From Cryobacterium cryoconiti (lineage in GTDB: Bacteria; Actinomycetota; Actinomycetes; Actinomycetales; Microbacteriaceae), in the NCBI RefSeq assembly GCF_004403065.1, contig NZ_SOHA01000035.1, positions 1 through 64,000 on the forward strand: a stretch of 64,000 bases of DNA. Direction: 5' to 3'. Under the pieces are notes generated by a model. It had not been told where the DNA came from. It saw nothing but the letters and a program-made list of their open reading frames with translations, and searched no databases. Of the stretch, positions 1-8,370 are shown piece by piece. Numbering within the stretch: position 1 is the stretch's first letter; the number at the start of each line of letters is the position of its first letter. The translations under genes were made by a program, and so were the position numbers.

Positions 1-1
1 C

Positions 2-1012
2 ACGGATGCCGCCCGGCCGGCCGGCACCTGGTACTACCGGGTGACCGCTTCGGATGCGGCCGGGAATACCAGCGCCGCCTCCGACACGGCCACCGCCGTT
101 GTCACGACCGCCGCGCCGGCCACAGTCATGGCCGTCGGCGACCTGGCCTGCGCCTCGGGCACGGCGACGACATCCGTGGCGTGCCGGCACGGAGAGGTCG
201 CGGCGCTGATCGCCGCCGCCGCCCCAGACCGGTTCATCGCCCTGGGCGACCTGCAGTATCAGGAAGCCACCCTGAGCCAGTTCCTGGGCGCCGGCGCCTA
301 CAACGACACCTTCGGGCCACTCAAGCCGATCACCCTCCCGGCGCTCGGCAATCACGAATACTACGGCGGAACCACCGGGTACTTCGACTACTTCTACGGC
401 ACCGGCGTCACCTCCGGCCCCTACGGTCCGCGCCCCGACGGCTACTACGCGACCTCGGTCGGATCATGGACCGTCATCGTGCTGAACACGGAATGCGACA
501 CAGGCGGGGTGACCGGGGGTTGCGGGGCGGGCAGCCCGCAGTACGTCTGGCTGCAGAACCAGCTCACCGTGGCGCCGACCCAGTGCACCCTCGTCGCCGC
601 GCATCGCCCGCGCTGGTCGACCGGTTCCAACCACGGTTCGTATCCGGCGCTGTCGCCGCTCTGGGACCTGATGGCGGCGAACGGCGTCGACGTGTACCTC
701 GGTGCTCACAACCATGTGAGCGAAATATTCAAGCCCATCGGCGTCTCCGGGGCCGGGGCGACGCCCTCACAAAGCCCCACCGGGATCCGCTCCTTCACCG
801 CCGGTGGTGGTGGCGTGAACCAGCAACCGCTCAGCGCCAACACCGACCCGCTGCTCAGCGCGATGGAGGCCCGCAGCCGGGCGGCCTTCGGGCCGTTGCG
901 GCTCACACTCGACGCCGATTCGTATTCGTGGCAGTTCCTGCCGATTTCGGGGATGACCTTCACCAATGTCGGCACCACGGGGGCCTTCAGCGGCACCGAC
1001 AGCTGCCACTGA
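2..1012 (+). CDS. Secreted metallophosphoesterase, 5'-truncated by the window edge
   Basis: The reading frame is open from base 2, so the start lies outside the window. The first ~35 residues (YYRVTASDAAGN) look like the end of a fibronectin type III domain. A calcineurin-like phosphoesterase domain follows. Its metal-binding motifs are visible in order: AVGDLAC, ALGDLQY, GNHEYY, AAHRPRW and GAHNHVSE, which together ligate a di-metal centre. An FN3-plus-metallophosphatase layout is typical of exported phosphatases, but the signal peptide would be outside the window. The substrate cannot be read from the sequence. The next gene is convergent and only 5 bp away. Confidence 0.8.
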   Translation, partial: TDAARPAGTWYYRVTASDAAGNTSAASDTATAVVTTAAPATVMAVGDLACASGTATTSVACRHGEVAALIAAAAPDRFIALGDLQYQEATLSQFLGAGAYNDTFGPLKPITLPALGNHEYYGGTTGYFDYFYGTGVTSGPYGPRPDGYYATSVGSWTVIVLNTECDTGGVTGGCGAGSPQYVWLQNQLTVAPTQCTLVAAHRPRWSTGSNHGSYPALSPLWDLMAANGVDVYLGAHNHVSEIFKPIGVSGAGATPSQSPTGIRSFTAGGGGVNQQPLSANTDPLLSAMEARSRAAFGPLRLTLDADSYSWQFLPISGMTFTNVGTTGAFSGTDSCH

Positions 1013-1017
1013 CCGAC

Positions 1018-2010
1018 TCAGGACAGCTGTACCGCGGCGAAGGCGAGACTGGCGATCAGCGTCCAGGAGGTCAGACCCACGAGGAGCGCTCTGCCTCCGG
1101 TGCGCAGGATGGCTGAGACGTTCACTGCGGCGCCGAGGCCGAAGAGCGCGGTCGCGAGCAGGTAGGTCTGCACGGTGTCCGCGCCGGCCAGCACGGCATC
1201 CGGCAGCGGCACGAATGTGCGCACGAGCACGGCGGTCAGGAAACCGACCACGAACAGGGGCACGAGCGGCGGGCGGGAGGCACCGGCATCCGTCACCGTG
1301 GCGACCCGCGTCTCGCGGCGACGCTCGGCGACCGACACGACCGCGACGATGGGGGCGAGCAGCAGCACCCGGGTGAGCTTCACGACCACGGCGACGGCCA
1401 GCGCGGCCGGCCCGGCGATCTGCGCGGTCGCGACCACCTGCCCGACGTCGTGCACGCCCGCGCCGACCCAGTGCCCGAATTGCAGGTCGGTCAGGCCCAG
1501 CGGATGCCAGAGCAGCGGCAGCGCCGCGATGGCCAGCGTTCCGCAGAGGGTGACCAGGGCGATCGGGGTAGCGGTGTCGGCATCCTTCGCCTTGACCACC
1601 CCGCTCATCGCGCCGATCGCGGAGGCCCCGCAGATCGAGAAGCCGGTGGCGATCAGGATCGGCTGGCTCCCGGGCAGGCCGACCCAGCGGCCGAGCCAGT
1701 ACGTGCCGACGAAGGTGAGCAGCACGATCGTGACGGTGGTCAGGATCGTCACCCAGCCGAGACCCAGGATGTCCACCAGACTGAGCTTCAGGCCGAGCAG
1801 CACGATCCCGATGCGCATGAACCGGATGGCCGCGAGCCTCAAACCCGGGGCGAGGATCCCCGTCAGGGCCCGGTGGGCCGCCGGGAGATTCCCGGCGGCG
1901 ATTCCGAAGACCACGGCGAGGGTGAGCAGCGGCACTGCGGGAAAGAACGCGTGCACGGTTCCGGCGAGGAGCGCGGCGGCGGCCGCGACCAGCACACCGG
2001 GCAGCCACAT
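1018..2010 (-). CDS. YeiH-family putative sulfate exporter (PF03601)
   Basis: A 330-residue integral membrane protein with about ten hydrophobic segments. The family landmarks GFSICGAS (residues 123-130) and GAGVHDVG (183-190) are present. Members of UPF0324/YeiH are annotated as putative sulfate exporters, mostly by similarity, so the substrate is uncertain. Length matches the family. The ATG follows a TAAACT hexamer by 7 nt, suggesting a leaderless transcript. No LysR regulator, a common partner of yeiH, is adjacent. Confidence 0.8.
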   Translation of the reverse strand: MWLPGVLVAAAAALLAGTVHAFFPAVPLLTLAVVFGIAAGNLPAAHRALTGILAPGLRLAAIRFMRIGIVLLGLKLSLVDILGLGWVTILTTVTIVLLTFVGTYWLGRWVGLPGSQPILIATGFSICGASAIGAMSGVVKAKDADTATPIALVTLCGTLAIAALPLLWHPLGLTDLQFGHWVGAGVHDVGQVVATAQIAGPAALAVAVVVKLTRVLLLAPIVAVVSVAERRRETRVATVTDAGASRPPLVPLFVVGFLTAVLVRTFVPLPDAVLAGADTVQTYLLATALFGLGAAVNVSAILRTGGRALLVGLTSWTLIASLAFAAVQLS

Positions 2011-2017
2011 TCGGCCA

Positions 2018-2023
2018 AGTTTA
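2018..2023 (-). promoter_or_regulatory. Predicted -10 of the YeiH-family gene (leaderless type)
   Basis: TAAACT on the minus strand, 7 nt before the ATG at 2010. It fits the TANNNT-then-start pattern repeated across the window. No clear -35 is visible. Confidence 0.4.
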
Positions 2024-2060
2024 CGCGTGGGGGGCAGGGCCGCCCGTCGCCGAACCGTGA

Positions 2061-2093
2061 GAAAAGCCCCTCTCCCGTGCGGGGAAAGGGGCT
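2061..2093 (-). terminator. Rho-independent terminator of the desaturase gene
   Basis: Read on the minus strand, an AGCCCC...GGGGCT stem with further pairing inside (CCCGCACGGG) ends in TTTTC. It lies about 35 nt past the desaturase stop codon, in the gap before the YeiH-family gene. Confidence 0.75.
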
Positions 2094-2126
2094 CTAGTCA
2101 CGGCTCGGCGACGGGGTGGTGGAGAC

Positions 2127-3227
2127 CTAGCGGTGGTGGAACCTGGCGACCATCGGGCAATCGAAGGGGTCGCGGGCGCCGAGGCCGACCTTGTTCAGGT
2201 AGGCGATGACGATGCCGTATGACTCGAAGAGCGACGTCTCGGTGTAGAGGATGTTGTGGCTCTTGCAGTATTCCTTGGTGATCTCCTGCGCCTTGCGCAG
2301 GTGCGGGCGCGCCATGTTCGGGAACAGGTGGTGCTCGACCTGGTAGTTCAGCCCGCCCATGAACGTGTCCATGAACGTGCCGCCGCGGATGTTGCGGCTG
2401 GTCAGAACCTGACGGCGGAGGAAGTCCACCTTGCTCTCGTGGGGGAGCTGCGGCATGCCCTTGTGGTTGGGAGCGAACGACGCACCCATGTAGACGCCGA
2501 AGACGGCCAGCTGAACGCCGATGAACGCGAACGCCATGCCCACGGGCAGGAAGTAGAAGATCGCGGCGACGTAGAGCACGATCCGGGTGGACAGCATGCT
2601 GATCTCGAGCCAGCGCTTGTCGACCTTCTTCTTGCCGAAGACGGTCTTGAAGCCCTGCACGTGCAGGTTGAAGCCCTCGGCCATCAGCAGCGGGAAGAAG
2701 AGGTAGCCCTGCTTGCGGGTCACGAACGAGCCGATCCAGCTGACCTTCGCGGCATCCTCTTCCCGGAAGACGATGAAGTCGGGGGCGATGTCGGGGTCCT
2801 TGCCGATGACGTTCGGGTTGGCGTGGTGACGGCTGTGCTTGTTCATCCACCAGGCGTAGCTGATGCCGACGAACAGGTTGGCGAGGATGCGCCCGGCACG
2901 GTCGTTCGCCCGGCCGCCCTCGAACACCTGGCGGTGCGAGGCCTCATGGGCGAGGAAGGCGTACTGGGTGAGGATGATGCCGAGCACGCCGGCCACGATG
3001 AGCTGGTACCAGCTGTCGCCGAGCAGGACGAAGGCGGTGCCGGTTGCGAGGGTGGCGAGAACGAGCATCGAGAACACGAACCAGTAGAAACCCGTGGCAC
3101 GCTTCAGCAGGCCAAGGTTGCGCACGGTGTGCAGCAGCGACGAATACTCGGTGGTGGGGTTTTTCGAATCGCCACCCGGGCGGGTCTTGACAATACGCAC
3201 CGTGGGTGCGGCAACAGCTTCCGACAT
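2127..3227 (-). CDS. Membrane fatty-acid desaturase (acyl-lipid/acyl-CoA type)
   Basis: A 366-residue di-iron membrane desaturase. All three histidine boxes are intact: HEASH (94-98), HSRHH (131-135) and QVEHH (296-300). A glutamine as the first residue of box 3 is characteristic of 'front-end' (delta-5/delta-6-like) desaturases, although no fused cytochrome b5 domain is present. Hydrophobic segments lie between boxes 1 and 2 and at ~215-250. The enzyme inserts double bonds in membrane acyl chains and is often cold-induced. Its upstream region holds two inverted repeats that could be operator sites. Regiospecificity is not determinable here. Confidence 0.9.
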   Translation of the reverse strand: MSEAVAAPTVRIVKTRPGGDSKNPTTEYSSLLHTVRNLGLLKRATGFYWFVFSMLVLATLATGTAFVLLGDSWYQLIVAGVLGIILTQYAFLAHEASHRQVFEGGRANDRAGRILANLFVGISYAWWMNKHSRHHANPNVIGKDPDIAPDFIVFREEDAAKVSWIGSFVTRKQGYLFFPLLMAEGFNLHVQGFKTVFGKKKVDKRWLEISMLSTRIVLYVAAIFYFLPVGMAFAFIGVQLAVFGVYMGASFAPNHKGMPQLPHESKVDFLRRQVLTSRNIRGGTFMDTFMGGLNYQVEHHLFPNMARPHLRKAQEITKEYCKSHNILYTETSLFESYGIVIAYLNKVGLGARDPFDCPMVARFHHR

Positions 3228-3284
3228 GAGGCCTTTGGTTTGTATCCGGACTTCTCAGTCGGTGATGGAGCAAACACTCGTGAA

Positions 3285-3296
3285 ACAGATATCTGT
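3285..3296. promoter_or_regulatory. 12-bp perfect palindrome upstream of the desaturase
   Basis: ACAGATATCTGT is perfectly self-complementary, unusually AT-rich for this sequence, and lies 58 bp before the desaturase start. It could be an operator for a dimeric regulator; function is inferred from position only. Confidence 0.35.
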
Positions 3297-3353
3297 ATCC
3301 TATGGGCCGGACCCCTCCGAACGGGGTGTTCTCACACCGCTTTCCCAGTCGCT

Positions 3354-3373
3354 ATATGCCTCGTACGGCATAT
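3354..3373. promoter_or_regulatory. Inverted repeat between pmt and the desaturase gene
   Basis: Perfect 7-bp arms ATATGCC and GGCATAT around a 6-bp centre. It is about 127 bp upstream of the desaturase and 38 bp beyond the pmt stop. It could be an operator or a weak terminator element; no T-run follows. Confidence 0.3.
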
Positions 3374-3410
3374 GAGGGGCCTTCAATTTCCCGTGAGCGC
3401 ACGTTGAAAC

Positions 3411-4898
3411 TCACCGCCAGCTGGGCAGCCAGATGTGCAACTGCCAGAACGTCAGAGACGTCTGGGTTCCCGTCCAGAGCGGATAGAAATAGGCGCTGAC
3501 GAGGAGTGCGGCGACCAGGAAGCCCAGAACGGCCCATCGTGCCCGGGGGAGAATGAGGCCGATCACGAAGGTGAGGCCGAGGAGCAGATAGGGCTCGAAC
3601 GCGATCGTGTAGAACTGGAAGACCGTGCGGTTCAGGTACAGCAGCCAGGGCAGATAACCGGCGACCAGCCCCATCAGGATCAGACCGACCTGCCACTCGC
3701 GGTACCGCGCCAGGCGGTACACCAGGTAGAGCACGGCCGCCGTGGCCGCCCACCAGATCAGCGGATTGCCGATGCCGGTGATGGCCTCGGAGCAGGTGTT
3801 GAACTCGCATCCGTTCTCGCCCCGGCTCGATCCGCGGTAGTACATGCTCGTGGGGCGCACCATGAACAGCCAGGTCAGCGGGTTCGACTGGTACGGATGC
3901 GGCGTGGACAGCCCCACGTGATAGGTGTACGCCGCCACCTGGTAGTGCCAGAAACTCTGCACGGTGTCGGGCACCCAGGCCAGGGCCCCCGTCCAGGCGG
4001 CGCCGGGCGTCGTCGCCCAGTCCCGGTAGAAGCCCCGGGCCGTGACGAACCAGCCCGTCCAGGAAGCCAGGTAGGTGGCGACGGCCACCGGCACGATCAG
4101 CAGGAAGGTCGCCGGCGCCTGCTTGAGCACCGCGGCGCTGAACCAGAACGGGAGGCCGGCCCGGCGCCTCGCGAGGGCGTCGACGACGACCAGGTACACG
4201 CCGAACGCGGCGAGGAAGTAGATCCCCGACCATTTGACGCTGCAGGTCAGGCCGAACGCGAGCCCCGCCGCGAGCAGCCAGGGTCGCCACCACAGGGTCG
4301 GTCCCCAGCCGGGGTTCCGCCCGGCCTCACGCGCCAGCGCCAGCCGGGCCGTCAGGCGGGTGGCGTGCCAGTCCCGGTCGAGCAGCACCGCGCCGAATCC
4401 GAGCAGCGCGAAGAACATGACGTAGTTGTCGAGCAGGGCCACCCGTGACATGACGATGGCGTTGCCGTCGATGGCGAACAGGAAGCCCGCGATCACGGCC
4501 AGCAGGGTCGACCCGAACAGCTTTTTCGCGATCAGCATCAGGAGGACGACGGCCAGTACGCCGACCAGCACGGTGACGATCCGCCAGCCCCAGCTGTCGT
4601 CGGGGCCGAACGCGGCCATGCCCAGGCTGATCAACCATTTGCCGAGCGGCGGGTGCACGACGAAGGACGGGTCGGACAGGAACACGTCGGTCTGCCCGGC
4701 GGCGAAGAGGACATCCGCCCCCTCGGGCCAGGACGACTCGTAGCCGAGGTTGTTCAGCGTCCAGGCATCCTTCACGTAGAAGGTCTCGTCGAAGACCAGC
4801 GAGCGCGGGTTGCCGAGGTTCCAGAGTCGCACCGCCGCCGCCAGCAGGGTCACCGCCAGCGGTCCGGCCCAGCGGAACACGCGGCTTGTCAGGAACAC
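3411..4898 (-). CDS. pmt: Polyprenol-phosphate-mannose--protein mannosyltransferase (GT39)
   Basis: A 495-residue multi-pass membrane protein of the PMT family, which transfers mannose from polyprenyl-phosphate-mannose to Ser/Thr of exported proteins. The N-terminal catalytic DE motif sits in FDETFYVKD (D37-E38). The conserved VHPPLGKWL and the C-terminal four-helix PMT domain are present. Length is close to mycobacterial Pmt (Rv1002c). The divergent pairing with rsmI also matches mycobacteria. The GTG start is chosen because TACGAT lies exactly 6 nt upstream, the leaderless layout. Confidence 0.92.
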   Translation of the reverse strand: MFLTSRVFRWAGPLAVTLLAAAVRLWNLGNPRSLVFDETFYVKDAWTLNNLGYESSWPEGADVLFAAGQTDVFLSDPSFVVHPPLGKWLISLGMAAFGPDDSWGWRIVTVLVGVLAVVLLMLIAKKLFGSTLLAVIAGFLFAIDGNAIVMSRVALLDNYVMFFALLGFGAVLLDRDWHATRLTARLALAREAGRNPGWGPTLWWRPWLLAAGLAFGLTCSVKWSGIYFLAAFGVYLVVVDALARRRAGLPFWFSAAVLKQAPATFLLIVPVAVATYLASWTGWFVTARGFYRDWATTPGAAWTGALAWVPDTVQSFWHYQVAAYTYHVGLSTPHPYQSNPLTWLFMVRPTSMYYRGSSRGENGCEFNTCSEAITGIGNPLIWWAATAAVLYLVYRLARYREWQVGLILMGLVAGYLPWLLYLNRTVFQFYTIAFEPYLLLGLTFVIGLILPRARWAVLGFLVAALLVSAYFYPLWTGTQTSLTFWQLHIWLPSWR

Positions 4899-4904
4899 GT
4901 GACC

Positions 4905-4910
4905 ATCGTA
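4905..4910 (-). promoter_or_regulatory. Predicted -10 of pmt (leaderless)
   Basis: TACGAT on the minus strand, 6 nt before the GTG of pmt. It lies within the 39-bp gap shared with divergent rsmI. Confidence 0.5.
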
Positions 4911-4925
4911 GTGAGCCGGGGCTGC

Positions 4926-4931
4926 GAGACT
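4926..4931 (+). promoter_or_regulatory. Weak predicted -10 of rsmI
   Basis: GAGACT lies exactly 6 nt before the rsmI ATG. It departs from TANNNT at position 1, but the spacing equals that of the other leaderless candidates. Confidence 0.3.
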
Positions 4932-4937
4932 GGGATC

Positions 4938-5804
4938 ATGATCCTCCTCGCTGCCACCCCGATCGGAAACCTGGGCGACGCGTCAACGCGTCTGATCGAG
5001 GCGCTCGGCACGATGACGATCATCGCCGCCGAGGACACCCGGGTGACCGTGCACCTGCTCAAGGCCCTGGGCATCGAGAACCGTCCCCGGCTGATCAGCC
5101 TGCACGACCACAACGAGCGCGGCAAGGCGGCCGAGCTCGTCGAACTCGCCCGCGACACCGACATCCTCGTGCTCAGTGACGCGGGCATGCCGACGGTGTC
5201 CGACCCCGGTTTCCACCTGGTGGATGCCGCAGTGGCGGCCGGCGTCGTCGTGTCCGTGCTGCCCGGACCGTCGGCCGTGCTCGCGGCGCTGGCCGTGTCC
5301 GGGCTGCCCACCGACCGGTTCACCTTCGAGGGTTTCCTGCCGCGCAAGCACGGCGACCGGGTGTCGGCCCTGCGCGAGGTGGCCGCGGAGCGTCGCACCA
5401 TGGTGTTCTTCGAATCGCCCAACCGGCTGGCTGCCTCCCTGACCGACCTGGCCGCCGTGCTCGGCGCCGAGCGTCGCGTCGTGGTCTGCCGCGAACTGAC
5501 CAAGTTCTACGAAGAAGTGAAGCGGGGCACCGCGACCGAGCTGGCCGAGTGGGCCGCCGCCGGGGTCAAGGGCGAGATCGCCATCGTCGTCGCCGGGGCC
5601 GTGGCACGCGTGCTGGACCTGGAGACCGGAGTGGCCGAGGTGCTCGCGCTGGTGGAATCGGGCATCCGGCTCAAGGATGCCGCCGCCGACGTGTCCGCCG
5701 CCTCCGGGCTCGGCAAACGCGCCCTCTACGAGGCGGCGCTGGAGCGGAAGACCGGCAAGCCTGCCGCGGCCCGCACGGATTTTTCGGCCCTGCCGCTGCC
5801 CTGA
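4938..5804 (+). CDS. rsmI: 16S rRNA (cytidine-1402-2'-O)-methyltransferase
   Basis: A 288-residue SAM-dependent methyltransferase of the tetrapyrrole-methylase fold. It methylates the ribose of C1402 in the 16S decoding centre. The N-terminus ILLAATPIGNLGD, the AEDTRVT segment, the SDAGMPTVSDPG loop and PGPSA are family hallmarks. The ATG at 4938 is used rather than the longer open frame because the conserved TPIGN motif must lie at the extreme N-terminus. It is divergent from pmt with a 39-bp shared upstream region, as in mycobacteria. Confidence 0.93.
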   Translation: MILLAATPIGNLGDASTRLIEALGTMTIIAAEDTRVTVHLLKALGIENRPRLISLHDHNERGKAAELVELARDTDILVLSDAGMPTVSDPGFHLVDAAVAAGVVVSVLPGPSAVLAALAVSGLPTDRFTFEGFLPRKHGDRVSALREVAAERRTMVFFESPNRLAASLTDLAAVLGAERRVVVCRELTKFYEEVKRGTATELAEWAAAGVKGEIAIVVAGAVARVLDLETGVAEVLALVESGIRLKDAAADVSAASGLGKRALYEAALERKTGKPAAARTDFSALPLP

Positions 5805-5861
5805 CCGGACGTTCGGCGAGCCGGGGAAGGTAACACGGCCAGCGGCATCCGCTGCTCCTAA

Positions 5862-5867
5862 TAGGAT
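5862..5867 (+). promoter_or_regulatory. Predicted -10 of metG (leaderless)
   Basis: TAGGAT ends 6 nt before the metG ATG. The spacer GAGAGC could alternatively be read as a weak Shine-Dalgarno. Confidence 0.5.
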
Positions 5868-5873
5868 GAGAGC

Positions 5874-7436
5874 ATGTCCGACGGCTCATCTTTTTACATC
5901 ACCACGCCCATTTTCTACGTGAATGATGTCCCCCACATCGGGCACGCCTATACCGAGGTGGCCGCCGACGTGCTCGCGCGCTGGCACCGGCAGTCCGGCG
6001 AGGATGCCTGGCTGCTCACCGGAACCGACGAGCACGGGCAGAAGATCCTGCGCACCGCGACCGCCAACGGCGTCACACCGAAGGAGTGGGCCGACCGTCT
6101 GGTCGAGACCGCCTGGAAGCCGCTGCTGAAGACGGTCGACATCAAGAACGACGACTTCATCCGCACCACCGATGAGCGCCACGAGGTGAACGCGCAGAAG
6201 TTCCTGCAGCACCTCTTCGACGCCGGCCACATCTACACCGGGGAGTACGAGGGCTTCTACTGCGTCGGCTGCGAAGAGTACAAGCAGCCGAGCGACCTCA
6301 TCGACGGGGTCGGCGAGTACGCCGGGCAGCAGGTCTGCGCCATCCACTCCATCCCGTGCGAGCTGCTGCACGAGAAGAACTACTTCTTCCGCATGAGCAC
6401 GTTCGGCGACCAGCTGCTCGCGCTCTACGAGGAGAACCCGAACTTCGTGCAGCCCGAATCGGCGCGCAACGAGGTCATCTCCTTCGTCAAGCAGGGCCTC
6501 AGCGACCTGTCGATCTCCCGCTCCAGCTTCGACTGGGGCATCAAGGTGCCGTGGGACGACAGCCACGTGGTCTACGTCTGGTTCGACGCTCTGCTCAACT
6601 ACATCACCGCCGCCGGCTACGGCCACGACGACGAGAAGTTCAGCCGACTCTGGCCGGCGACGCACGTCGTGGGCAAGGACATCCTGCGCTTCCACGCCGT
6701 GATCTGGCCGGCCATGCTGCTCGCCGCGGGCATCGAGGTGCCCCGCCAGGTCTTCGGCCACGGCTGGCTGCTCGTGGGCGGCGAGAAGATGAGCAAGTCC
6801 AAGCTCACCGGTATCGCCCCGAGCCAGATCACCGACACGTTCGGTTCCGACGCCTTCCGCTACTACTTCATGCGCGCGATCAGCTTCGGCCAGGACGGCT
6901 CCTTCTCCTGGGAGGACCTGTCCGCCCGGTACCAGTCCGAGCTGGCCAACGGCTTCGGCAACCTCGCCTCCCGCGTGATCGCCATGATCGTGCGCTACTG
7001 CGACGGTGAGATCCCGGTGGGCGGGGACTTCAGCGAGGCTGACGAGCTTATTCGCGGCACCGAGAAGCGGGTGACGGATGCCGCCACGCTGGCGATCAGC
7101 CACCTCGCCATCCACGAGGCGATCGCCGCCATCTGGGAACTGGTCGACGACCTCAACGGTTACATCACCGCGCAGGAGCCGTGGGCGCTGGCGAAGGACC
7201 CGGCCAACCGGGCCCGCCTCGAGGCCGTTCTGGTCACCGCCGTGCGCGGGCTGGGAACGCTCGCCGTGCTGCTCTCGCCGGTCGTGCCGCAGGCCACCGC
7301 GAAACTCTGGACCGCCCTCGGCGGCACCGGTCTGGTCACCGACCAGCGCATCGACCGCGCCTGGGAATGGAGCGGCGGCCCGCGGGTCTTCCCGCTCGAG
7401 GCGCTGTTCCCGCGCATCGAGGCCACGGTTGGCTGA
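5874..7436 (+). CDS. metG: Methionyl-tRNA synthetase
   Basis: A 520-residue class I aminoacyl-tRNA synthetase that charges tRNA-Met. The HIGH motif is at residues 21-24 (PHIGHAYTE) and the KMSKS loop near residue 305 (GGEKMSKSK). A cysteine-containing connective insert (CVGC...) and a helical anticodon-binding domain follow. There is no C-terminal EMAP/tRNA-binding extension, as in most actinobacterial MetG. It overlaps the downstream tatD start and is probably co-transcribed with it. Place and partners match Rv1007c-Rv1008. Confidence 0.96.
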   Translation: MSDGSSFYITTPIFYVNDVPHIGHAYTEVAADVLARWHRQSGEDAWLLTGTDEHGQKILRTATANGVTPKEWADRLVETAWKPLLKTVDIKNDDFIRTTDERHEVNAQKFLQHLFDAGHIYTGEYEGFYCVGCEEYKQPSDLIDGVGEYAGQQVCAIHSIPCELLHEKNYFFRMSTFGDQLLALYEENPNFVQPESARNEVISFVKQGLSDLSISRSSFDWGIKVPWDDSHVVYVWFDALLNYITAAGYGHDDEKFSRLWPATHVVGKDILRFHAVIWPAMLLAAGIEVPRQVFGHGWLLVGGEKMSKSKLTGIAPSQITDTFGSDAFRYYFMRAISFGQDGSFSWEDLSARYQSELANGFGNLASRVIAMIVRYCDGEIPVGGDFSEADELIRGTEKRVTDAATLAISHLAIHEAIAAIWELVDDLNGYITAQEPWALAKDPANRARLEAVLVTAVRGLGTLAVLLSPVVPQATAKLWTALGGTGLVTDQRIDRAWEWSGGPRVFPLEALFPRIEATVG

Positions 7437-8370
7437 CGAACCGGGTCCCGTGCGCCAGCGCGACCAGGGCACGGGCCGCGACCTGAACTATCCGCCGCTG
7501 CCCGAACCGCTGGTCGTCCCGGTGTACGACAACCACACCCACCTCGAGATCGCCGATGGCGACCAATCCCTCAGTGTCGCCGAGCAGCTCGACCGTGCCT
7601 CCAGTGTCGGCGTGCGCGGCGTCATCCAGGTCGGCGGCGATCTGGAGACCTCACGCTGGTCCGCCATGATGGCCGCCCGGGAACCGCGCATGCTCGCGGC
7701 CGTGGCCATCCACCCCAATGAGGCACCCGTCTACGACGCTGCCGGCACCCTCGACGACGCCCTGGGCGAGATCGCCGAGCTGGCCACCCGCCCGCGTGTG
7801 GTCGCGATCGGGGAGACCGGCCTCGACTACTTCCGCACCGGCCCCGAGGGGCACGCCAGCCAGCAGCGCTCCTTCGAGGCGCACATCGAGATCGCCAAGC
7901 AGAACGGTCTCGCGCTGCAGATCCACGACCGCGACGCCCATGCCGCGGTGATCGAGACGCTGCTGCGGGTCGGGGCCCCCGAACGCACCGTTTTCCACTG
8001 TTTCTCCGGCGACGCCGAGATGGCCCGCATCCTCGCCGACAACGGCTGGTATCTCTCCTTCGCGGGCACCGTGACCTTCAAGAACGCAGTCAACCTGCGT
8101 GCAGCGCTGGCCGCCGTGCCCCGCGCTCTGCTGTTGGTCGAGACGGATGCGCCCTTCCTCACCCCCGCTCCCTTCCGCGGCCGCCCGAACGCGCCGTACC
8201 TGCTGCCGCACACGCTGCGCGCCATGGCCGACCACCTCGAAACGGATGTCACCATTCTCGCCAGCCAGATTTCCTCCAACACCGAACTCGTCTACGGGGG
8301 CTGGGATGCCGAACCGGTGATCGTCGCCGGAACCGAGTCCGAGACGCGCCCGTTCGGAGGCCTCGCATGA
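7429..8370 (+). CDS. tatD: TatD-family metal-dependent DNase
   Basis: A TIM-barrel metallo-hydrolase of 313 residues. Metal ligands are visible as NHTHLE (HxH), IGETGLDYF (Glu), LQIHDRD (His), VFHCFSG (His) and VETDAPFL (Asp). TatD proteins are 3'-5' exonucleases with roles in DNA repair. The TTG at 7429 is chosen because GAGG lies 6 nt upstream and it overlaps the metG stop by 8 bp; a GTG at 7450 would trim 7 residues. The stop overlaps the ksgA start as ATGA. Confidence 0.9.
   Translation: MADEPGPVRQRDQGTGRDLNYPPLPEPLVVPVYDNHTHLEIADGDQSLSVAEQLDRASSVGVRGVIQVGGDLETSRWSAMMAAREPRMLAAVAIHPNEAPVYDAAGTLDDALGEIAELATRPRVVAIGETGLDYFRTGPEGHASQQRSFEAHIEIAKQNGLALQIHDRDAHAAVIETLLRVGAPERTVFHCFSGDAEMARILADNGWYLSFAGTVTFKNAVNLRAALAAVPRALLLVETDAPFLTPAPFRGRPNAPYLLPHTLRAMADHLETDVTILASQISSNTELVYGGWDAEPVIVAGTESETRPFGGLA

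Noticed and set aside
3311-3327. ACCCC/GGGGT hairpin as terminator of pmt
   Set aside because: Only 5-bp arms, about 85 bp past the stop and without a T-run on either strand.
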